Shown in pieces: positions 58,362 to 64,000 of a stretch of DNA of 64,000 bases. Source of the stretch: an uncultured Roseburia sp. (GTDB lineage Bacteria; Bacillota; Clostridia; Lachnospirales; Lachnospiraceae). The notes under the pieces are model-generated. The model was given only the letters and a program-made list of their open reading frames with translations, was not told the origin of the DNA and ran no database searches. The position numbers were made by a program, and so were the translations under genes. Numbering within the stretch: position 1 is the first letter of the stretch; each line of letters begins with the position of its first letter. The stretch is from positions 1-64,000 of the forward strand of contig CAAELX010000041.1 of NCBI GenBank assembly GCA_900756925.1, given 5' to 3'.

Positions 58362-60263
58362 TTACCTTTTTTCTTCTAACCGTAACATATAAAACTCCTT
58401 CCCGGTCTCCCAGGAATTTTCATTCAGTCTATACTTCTCTGTCAGATATGCTCCAAACTCACACTCCCGGAATGTCTCCCAGTTTGCATACTTTCTTCTG
58501 TCCAGAAAAAGAACCGTTGGCATCCCATGTTCTTCCTTCGCGTAGTACTGCACCCACTCATCATTATAAACAGGCGTGCTGATGCAGGTTGCAGATGTAA
58601 AATTCCCGGTCGAAGAGAGGTTGTAAATCGCATTGTCACATAAAATCAGCGCATTGTCCTCCTCTCCTGTCTCTCCGGATACTTCTGCCCTCTTTTCCTG
58701 ATATTCCTCCTTATATGCCAAGTCCACGCGGATTCCCTTTAAGGCTCCCTCCTCTAACACCACTCTCTCTTCGGTGATGTTCGCCGGACCGGTGCCTGTG
58801 ATTCTCACAAAGTAACCTTTGGTAAAAATCACTCCCACCAGAAAGATTCCCATACACACAGAGGCGAATTTCCAGGCTGTTTTTCCACAGGCATCCTCTT
58901 CCTTTTTCAGATTCGGTATCTGCTCCATGAAAAGCACAATCGCAGCTAGGACACATAGATATAAAAAGGAGGCATTCTCCTCTATTCCCATATTCGAACC
59001 GATCATAACACCGATATAGATGCCGATTCCGGTCAGATAAAAAATTCTCCAAATCAGCTGTCTCTGTTTTGCCGGCTGCACACTGTCTCCACAGTCTTCC
59101 TTCGCTGTTCTTGTGCCTGTATCGGCAGACAGCCACTGTCTCTGCGCGTCAGACCACAGCATGACAGCCGCAAGAACTGTCACAAGCAGATATCTCGCCT
59201 GAAATCCGATTGCCCCGCTCGGGCGGATCCCGGTCAGGTTCAATCCCATCAGGATCAATGCCATACTTGCCATGCTGGCATATCCTGACATTTCTACTGA
59301 CATACGCCAGTTCTTCTGCTTTTTTATTTTGAATTCTTCCCTGGATGGCTGGTTCTTTCTCTTTTTCACGGATTCCGTTATCAGATACAGCGTACACAGA
59401 GCCACTGACCCTGCCAGAATCATTGCGATTCTTCCGCAGACGGACACGATCTGCTTTCCGTAAGACTGCATCTTCATAGTATCCGAGTGAGTTCCGTCAC
59501 TTAGGATTCCCCCAAGATTATCCAGAAACTCCGGGACAGTCAGATAAGAAAAAAGGAATGCAAGGAAGAAACCCGCACACACCGCGCAGCTTCCCCAGAA
59601 GAGAAGCGAGTACGCTGCCTTTTTTTCCGGAAGGCTGCGCCAGACTGCATAGCCAAGAAACGGCGCTGAGACAAGGATCGTCGGATACGCAAGGACTGAG
59701 GCGGCATAGCATACAGCCGCAAGACACCATTCTGCTGCTATCCCATATTTCATAGCACCTTTTTGTGTTTCCTTTTTCTGCCGCTCTCTCTGCTTCATTA
59801 AAACATCAAATACAAGGCAGACACTGATCAGCACAAAAATCATCTCAAGCTGTCCATATTCCATATTCTGTGTCGCACGCGGCAGGAAATTAGCCACAAA
59901 GATGCCTGCTGCGAAGGCTGTTTCCTGCCTGAAATATTTTTTTATTACGGCATACACAAAGATCGCTGTTCCAAACTGTGCGATGGTTGAAACCCAGCGC
60001 ATAAAGATTACGATTCCATCGAAAGAGCCGGTCAGCCTGACCCAGACCCAGGCACAGATCCCCGCCGGCCAGGCAGAAGTCATATGCAGTTCCCACATTT
60101 CTTTGAAAATCCGGTCTCCGTTTAACAGCCGCACTCCCATTGTGACAATATAGGACTCGTCATTGTCCATCCCGATATAGATTTTAAGAAAGGCAGCAAG
60201 AACCGTTCCTGCGAGAAGAACGGTCTGCCACCACGATATTTTCTTTTTTTCCAGTATGTTCAT
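58362..60263 (-). CDS. Polytopic membrane glycosyltransferase-like protein (GT-C fold)
   Basis: A 633-residue membrane protein with about a dozen helices. Soon after the first helix comes the acidic loop YIGMDNDESYIV (near residue 30), in the place where GT-C enzymes such as the PMT/ArnT families hold the catalytic Asp/Glu. The C-terminal 130 residues form a soluble extracytoplasmic domain (ILCDNAIYNLSSTGNFTSA). These features fit an enzyme that uses a polyprenyl-phosphate sugar outside the membrane. It is the last gene of the glycosylation cluster. The family is assigned by layout only. Confidence 0.65.
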   Translation of the reverse strand: MNILEKKKISWWQTVLLAGTVLAAFLKIYIGMDNDESYIVTMGVRLLNGDRIFKEMWELHMTSAWPAGICAWVWVRLTGSFDGIVIFMRWVSTIAQFGTAIFVYAVIKKYFRQETAFAAGIFVANFLPRATQNMEYGQLEMIFVLISVCLVFDVLMKQRERQKKETQKGAMKYGIAAEWCLAAVCYAASVLAYPTILVSAPFLGYAVWRSLPEKKAAYSLLFWGSCAVCAGFFLAFLFSYLTVPEFLDNLGGILSDGTHSDTMKMQSYGKQIVSVCGRIAMILAGSVALCTLYLITESVKKRKNQPSREEFKIKKQKNWRMSVEMSGYASMASMALILMGLNLTGIRPSGAIGFQARYLLVTVLAAVMLWSDAQRQWLSADTGTRTAKEDCGDSVQPAKQRQLIWRIFYLTGIGIYIGVMIGSNMGIEENASFLYLCVLAAIVLFMEQIPNLKKEEDACGKTAWKFASVCMGIFLVGVIFTKGYFVRITGTGPANITEERVVLEEGALKGIRVDLAYKEEYQEKRAEVSGETGEEDNALILCDNAIYNLSSTGNFTSATCISTPVYNDEWVQYYAKEEHGMPTVLFLDRRKYANWETFRECEFGAYLTEKYRLNENSWETGKEFYMLRLEEKR

Positions 60264-60299
60264 ATTATTCCATCCTGTCTGCTTTTCGCATTTTCATTC

Positions 60300-60367
60300 T
60301 GCCGGATCAAAATTATCCTGCCGGATCAAAATTATCCTGCCGGATCAAAATTATCCTGCCGGATAAT
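60300..60367. repeat. 19-bp tandem repeat, about 3.5 copies
   Basis: The unit TGCCGGATCAAAATTATCC is repeated at 60300, 60319 and 60338, with a partial copy from 60357. On the minus strand the partial copy forms the last codons and stop (TAA in GGATAA) of the upstream membrane-protein gene. Each further unit repeats that end, so the repeat looks like slippage amplification of the gene's 3' end. Confidence 0.85.
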
Positions 60368-61988
60368 TGATAACTCCAAACTGGTAAATCTGATACAGCC
60401 CGCCAAGATTATACAGAAGCATCAATCCAGCAAACACTCCTATCACGGCAAGTACCGCTTTTTCATTCCGGATCCATTTGCAGATAAACTGGTAAATCAG
60501 GATCAGATATGCCCATGCAAAATACATCGAATACAGAATCAGCCCGTTTTCCGCCGTTCCCCATCCAACCAGAAACAGCAGTACCACAGAAAATCCAACC
60601 CAGCAGACTGCGATCTGCGACATTTTATTTTTGTAACTGTACAGGAAACCCAGGACTGCCGCTATCAGGATCACAATGCCGATCACCGATACACTCTGCT
60701 GTTCGGCCAGAAGGAATCTCGGTGCGCCTCTGTCCACCGCATATGCATCACTTGCTGACGGTGCCAGAAACAGATGCTCCACAAACCAGGTAAACTGGAT
60801 CCATTTCTGTTGCAAGGTCACCTTTCCCCCTGCGAAGAACATCAGGTCTGCCAGCTTATTTCTGATATTTAAAAACTGTGGCAGCTGACCACACAGAATT
60901 ACAAGTTCAAAGTACACCACCAGACAATACAGCAGATCTGTGATCCATTCTTTCCATTTCTTCTTTTTCGTAATCATAGGAAACAGCACCCCGGATGTCA
61001 GCATCGTGCTGACCGCCCCGAAGTAAGCATAGTTCTTCTTCTCACTGTTCTTCCAGACATAGATCGTTAAGACCACATAGAAATATGCCATGATATACTG
61101 CTCCACCACAAATGAAAACAGCACATAAGTATAGCTGCCCACAAAAAATGCCCAGAATGCATATTTTTCTTTTTTCCCCAATTCCAGCAGCCTTGCGAGC
61201 ATCACATGCGCGATCCCAAGCAGTACAATCTGGATTGCCTGTAAAGCGTAGGCATAGCTGTCATGCAGAAAGAAAAACGGCAGTGAGACAAACTTCGCTA
61301 AGAGTGCCACCGGCATGGAGAAAAGCCCGAACAGAGGCTGCCTGATATCATTCTCCCCGCTTAAGATCCGCATGAAGCTGTCGGAGGTGTAGATCATGGT
61401 GCTGTCGGTTGTGTAGATGACGTCGTATACCTCTGTCTTTCCATTATGTACGGCATCGTAAAATGCATTCGTATGCACATATAAAAATCCCATCATTACA
61501 ATTCCCACCACAGAAAAAGCGACGAGGAACCGTCTTTCTGTCCTGTCTAATGTCCCTAGAAACTTTCTCACATACGGCAATATCTGTGCAATCACATAAT
61601 AAATCAGAAAAAAGATTGCCGGGAAAGATGCCACGACAAACCCTGCCACAAGCCGGTTCGAGGTCACGCGTACCGGCGATAACTTTTCAACAATATCAAG
61701 ATGCCGGCTTAACAGGTACACACCATTTCCCTGCATCGTATAGTTATAGGAAGTATACAGGGCGGCAAGAAATGCTGCTGCCACTTTCCATTTTCCCTGT
61801 TGATCTGTCAATGCTCCCGTTATTTTTGCTGCCAGAAAAATGCCAAGCCCGAATCCAAGAATGAGATTGATCACAATACCGGCATTTCCGAATTCGCTGC
61901 TCACCTGTAATAAGACAGCAAAAGGCAGTGAAATCACAAATACGATCACTGCCAGATTTTTCCAAATTTTTCCACTCTGTTTTTCCAT
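60351..61988 (-). CDS. Polytopic membrane protein of the glycosylation cluster
   Basis: A 545-residue membrane protein with about twelve helices. I do not recognise a family for certain. It resembles GT-C-like or Wzy-like membrane proteins by size and layout, with a long extracytoplasmic loop after the sixth or so helix (TEVYDVIYTTDSTMIYTSDS near residue 190, cited by position) that holds acidic residues. The ATG at 61988 has AGGAG ahead. The longer frame begins outside this site. It lies between the UbiA-fold gene and the 633-residue membrane protein. The C terminus ends in the first unit of a 19-bp tandem repeat. Confidence 0.6.
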   Translation of the reverse strand: MEKQSGKIWKNLAVIVFVISLPFAVLLQVSSEFGNAGIVINLILGFGLGIFLAAKITGALTDQQGKWKVAAAFLAALYTSYNYTMQGNGVYLLSRHLDIVEKLSPVRVTSNRLVAGFVVASFPAIFFLIYYVIAQILPYVRKFLGTLDRTERRFLVAFSVVGIVMMGFLYVHTNAFYDAVHNGKTEVYDVIYTTDSTMIYTSDSFMRILSGENDIRQPLFGLFSMPVALLAKFVSLPFFFLHDSYAYALQAIQIVLLGIAHVMLARLLELGKKEKYAFWAFFVGSYTYVLFSFVVEQYIMAYFYVVLTIYVWKNSEKKNYAYFGAVSTMLTSGVLFPMITKKKKWKEWITDLLYCLVVYFELVILCGQLPQFLNIRNKLADLMFFAGGKVTLQQKWIQFTWFVEHLFLAPSASDAYAVDRGAPRFLLAEQQSVSVIGIVILIAAVLGFLYSYKNKMSQIAVCWVGFSVVLLFLVGWGTAENGLILYSMYFAWAYLILIYQFICKWIRNEKAVLAVIGVFAGLMLLYNLGGLYQIYQFGVINYPAG

Positions 61989-62030
61989 TTTACGTCTCCT
62001 TTCATGCAGGCATTGCCCCATCTGCATGAA

Positions 62031-62894
62031 TTACCCCAGATACAATAAAATTAAAGTGATGAGCACCAGTAACATTCCAAGCCCCATCAATATCTTATCC
62101 TTCAATATTACACTCATCGGATCCCCGTCATTCTCCTTCTGCTCAATATCCAGATTATATTTAAAGCAGATGAGCATCATGATCGGAACAAGCACCATAA
62201 ATCCGCTGCTGATCTCCCGCATCTCCATACACCACAGAGAAAAGAAAATGAGAGTCATCGTCATGCAGCTATACATGGTTTTGTTTAAAAATTCTTCCGT
62301 ATACAGTGCCAGTGCTTTTCTTGTGCTACTTCCGGTATGGATCAGCTCATTCCTTCTTTTTCCGAAGCCCAGATAGCAGGCTCCTGTGATAATGACAAGG
62401 TAGAGCCACGAAGAAATTGACACATCAGACAGGAAGGCTCCCATATAAACCCTTAAGTAAAAGCCTGCCACAAGCAGCGTGATATCTAACAATGGGATAT
62501 TCTTCATGCCAAGGACACTGTATCCCAAATTCACAAGAATATAAGCACTTAAAATCAGACAGGCATACAGCTGCATTGCACCGCTTAACAGCAGAATCTG
62601 AACCAGATAGGCTGCTGCGATTAAAAGTACTGCTGCCACGATCGCCTGACTGACCGGTATCTCGCCTGCTGCGATTGGCCTTTTACATTTTGTCGGGTGC
62701 TTCCTGTCCTTCTCAAGGTCTTTGATATCGTTGATCAGGTAAATGGCGGATGCCCCCAGGCAGAATGCCACAAAACCGATGGCAAGCCTTCCCCAGGATG
62801 CCCCGATAAATAACTTTCCATCAAAGAACACAGGCAGAAAAATCAGGCAGTTTTTCAGATAATGCGTCACCCGTAATTCCTTTATCCATTTCAT
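62031..62894 (-). CDS. Decaprenyl-phosphate phosphoribosyltransferase-like UbiA family protein
   Basis: Membrane prenyltransferase-fold enzyme, 287 residues, with about nine helices. The first Asp-rich motif reads NDIKDLEKDRKHPTKCKRPI (near residue 55), which is characteristic of DPPR synthases that move phosphoribose from PRPP to polyprenyl phosphate and unlike UbiA quinone enzymes. The second motif is modified. In mycobacteria this begins decaprenyl-phospho-arabinose synthesis. Here, with GT-C-like proteins and GtrA/GtrB-like genes, it points to a polyprenyl-phospho-pentose donor for surface glycans. The specific sugar is inferred. GGAG lies seven bases before the ATG. Confidence 0.85.
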   Translation of the reverse strand: MKWIKELRVTHYLKNCLIFLPVFFDGKLFIGASWGRLAIGFVAFCLGASAIYLINDIKDLEKDRKHPTKCKRPIAAGEIPVSQAIVAAVLLIAAAYLVQILLLSGAMQLYACLILSAYILVNLGYSVLGMKNIPLLDITLLVAGFYLRVYMGAFLSDVSISSWLYLVIITGACYLGFGKRRNELIHTGSSTRKALALYTEEFLNKTMYSCMTMTLIFFSLWCMEMREISSGFMVLVPIMMLICFKYNLDIEQKENDGDPMSVILKDKILMGLGMLLVLITLILLYLG

Positions 62895-62908
62895 AACGTT
62901 ACTCCACT

Positions 62909-63853
62909 TTAGTTCTTTTCTTCTGTCGCATCATAGCTCCATACATTTTTTGCAATGTAAATCGGACGGTTCTTCACCTCAATGTGCATCTTCGCCAAGT
63001 ATTCCCCGATAATACCGAGGACGGTCAGCTGAATGCCGCCGATCAGAAGGATCAGTACGATGATCGTCGGATAGCCCGGGACATCATTTCCGAAGGCAAG
63101 CTTCTGAATGATGACCACGATCATATAGATAATCGCAAGGAGTGAGGTGCCAATTCCCAGCTTCGTTGCCATCTTAAGCGGCTTTGTGGAAAAGGAGATC
63201 ACACCCTCTAACGCATAATTGACCAGTTTCCAGAACGACCAGGACGTTGTGCCGGCATTCCGCTCTCTGACCTCATATGGTCTGTAGTAAGTCTCAAACC
63301 CGATCCATGCAAAGATTCCCTTCGAGAAACGGTGGTACTCCGTCATGTCAAGGATCGCTTCCACCACCGAGCGGCGCATACAGCGGAAATCGCTCGCATT
63401 CTTATATAATTCCACGTCACACAGCCTGTTGATCAGGCTGTAGAAAGCGGATTTGAATGCCGTCATGAGCTTTCCTTCCTTGCGCTCCTCCTGATAGGCA
63501 GCCACCTCATCATATTCCGGATGCTCCTCTAAGAAGTCCATCATCTCCTTCGCAACCTCGATCGGCTGCTGTAAATCTGTATCGATGATGACAATATAAT
63601 CGCCCTTCGCATGCTGAAGTCCCGCATAGAGCCCTGCCTCTTTTCCAAAGTTTCTGGAAAAATTGATGATGGTCATCTGCTCCTTTTTCTCGTCATAGAG
63701 CTTTCGCAATTCTTTTAATGTCCCATCTTTGCTTCCGTCATTGATAAAGACAATCTCATAATCATAGCCATCTAAGATTCTTCTTGCTTCCTCGCAGAAC
63801 AGTCTTACATTTCCCTCTTCGTTATAACACGGTGCCACTAATGACAGCTTCAC
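62909..63853 (-). CDS. GtrB/DPM1-like polyprenyl-phosphate glycosyltransferase
   Basis: GT2 enzyme that moves a hexose from a nucleotide sugar onto polyprenyl phosphate at the inner membrane face. The 314-residue protein has SLVAPCYNEEGNVRLF, INDGSKDGTLKEL, the metal site VIIDTDLQQPIEV (near residue 90) and a Ser/Arg segment NASDFRCMRR, followed by two C-terminal membrane helices (about 230-255 and 265-290) as in GtrB. The start is GTG at 63853. It lies beside a GtrA-like gene, the usual partner that flips the product. The donor sugar is unknown. Confidence 0.9.
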   Translation of the reverse strand: MKLSLVAPCYNEEGNVRLFCEEARRILDGYDYEIVFINDGSKDGTLKELRKLYDEKKEQMTIINFSRNFGKEAGLYAGLQHAKGDYIVIIDTDLQQPIEVAKEMMDFLEEHPEYDEVAAYQEERKEGKLMTAFKSAFYSLINRLCDVELYKNASDFRCMRRSVVEAILDMTEYHRFSKGIFAWIGFETYYRPYEVRERNAGTTSWSFWKLVNYALEGVISFSTKPLKMATKLGIGTSLLAIIYMIVVIIQKLAFGNDVPGYPTIIVLILLIGGIQLTVLGIIGEYLAKMHIEVKNRPIYIAKNVWSYDATEEKN

Positions 63854-63894
63854 GCTTCCTCACCTGTTCCTTTCTGTGATATCTGATTGGTCTT

Positions 63895-64000
63895 CTATTT
63901 CTTCTTTGTGAATACCAGAAATTTACTGAAAATATAATTCAACACTAAAATTATAAACTGGATCACAAACTTCGCGATCAGGTCGTTGATGTGCAGGACA
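63895..64000 (-). CDS. GtrA-like membrane protein, C-terminal end (partial)
   Basis: Only the last 34 codons are in the window. The translated end, reading DLIAKFVIQFIILVLNYIF then SKFLVFTKKK and a TAG stop, is the hydrophobic last helix and basic tail typical of GtrA-family proteins, which help move polyprenyl-phosphate sugars across the membrane. The position directly upstream of the GtrB-like gene supports this. The rest lies beyond the right edge. Confidence 0.75.
   Translation of the reverse strand, partial: VLHINDLIAKFVIQFIILVLNYIFSKFLVFTKKK

Noticed and set aside
60351-62027. Start of the membrane protein at 62027
   Set aside because: The ATG at 61988 has AGGAG at the right distance and the extra 13 residues are polar and unlike a membrane-protein start.
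1-64000. CRISPR array, insertion sequence with transposase, prophage, rRNA or tRNA genes
   Set aside because: No regularly spaced direct repeats with spacers, no transposase or phage genes, and no rRNA or tRNA sequence were recognised.

Overview
The window looks like a chromosomal segment of a Gram-positive, spore-lineage gut anaerobe of the Lachnospiraceae, most like Roseburia. This is inferred from the gene set and was not checked by alignment. The pointers are a glmS ribozyme, a T-box in front of tyrS, MecA, a CotF-like coat protein, a V-type ATPase operon, an [FeFe] hydrogenase with a GltD-like partner, and a cytoplasmic glycoside-hydrolase cluster with a GPH-type sugar transporter. No phage, transposase, rRNA, tRNA or CRISPR array was seen.

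Layout. 1-5.4 kb: mgtE, glmS with its self-cleaving ribozyme, and ilvE, all on the minus strand with readable promoters. 5.5-14.3 kb: a nine-gene V-type ATPase operon, transcribed H-C-I-K-F-E-A-B-D. 14.5-18.2 kb: a two-gene [FeFe] hydrogenase operon. 18.7-21.3 kb: a CotF-like gene, then tyrS with a T-box and a second folded leader element. 21.3-23.9 kb: a MATE exporter and a Crp/Fnr-type regulator, divergent around a perfect TGTGA-N6-TCACA palindrome, then a small type I toxin-antitoxin pair. 23.98-38.6 kb: a carbohydrate locus (GPH transporter, GH39, GH35-like, GH3, GH43, esterase, GH106-like) with a divergent AraC regulator. Two promoters in it share the same direct-repeat operator layout. 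38.6-44.9 kb: a HEPN/MNT toxin-antitoxin pair, a cell-envelope trio (flippase-like, papain-like, GT2), pepP and mecA. 45.2-47.9 kb: an unusual array of hairpins, then a BlaR1-type gene broken by an in-frame TGA, and its BlaI repressor. 48-52.4 kb: two large tandem-domain GT2 glycosyltransferases. 52.6-58.2 kb: a DUF3048 lipoprotein and purC-purF-purB. 58.4-64 kb: a membrane glycosylation cluster (GT-C-like proteins, a phosphoribosyltransferase of the UbiA fold, a GtrB-like GT2, and the end of a GtrA-like gene).

The most unusual feature is a family of short palindromic elements with three full copies (about 235-239 bp, near 18.2, 22.7 and 45.0 kb) and one 69-bp deletion derivative inside the V-ATPase operon. 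All share terminal inverted repeats (GCGAAACTC/GAGTTTCGC). The full copies share a conserved core and have a long stem whose sequence differs completely between copies while both arms remain complementary. This pattern suggests a non-autonomous mobile element with a strongly selected fold. Other regulatory structures worth attention are the hairpin array at 45.4-46.0 kb with a repeated TTGYAGAC loop motif, the cloverleaf-like element between the tyrS T-box and its start codon, and a terminator-like hairpin that buries the ribosome binding site of a glycosyltransferase.
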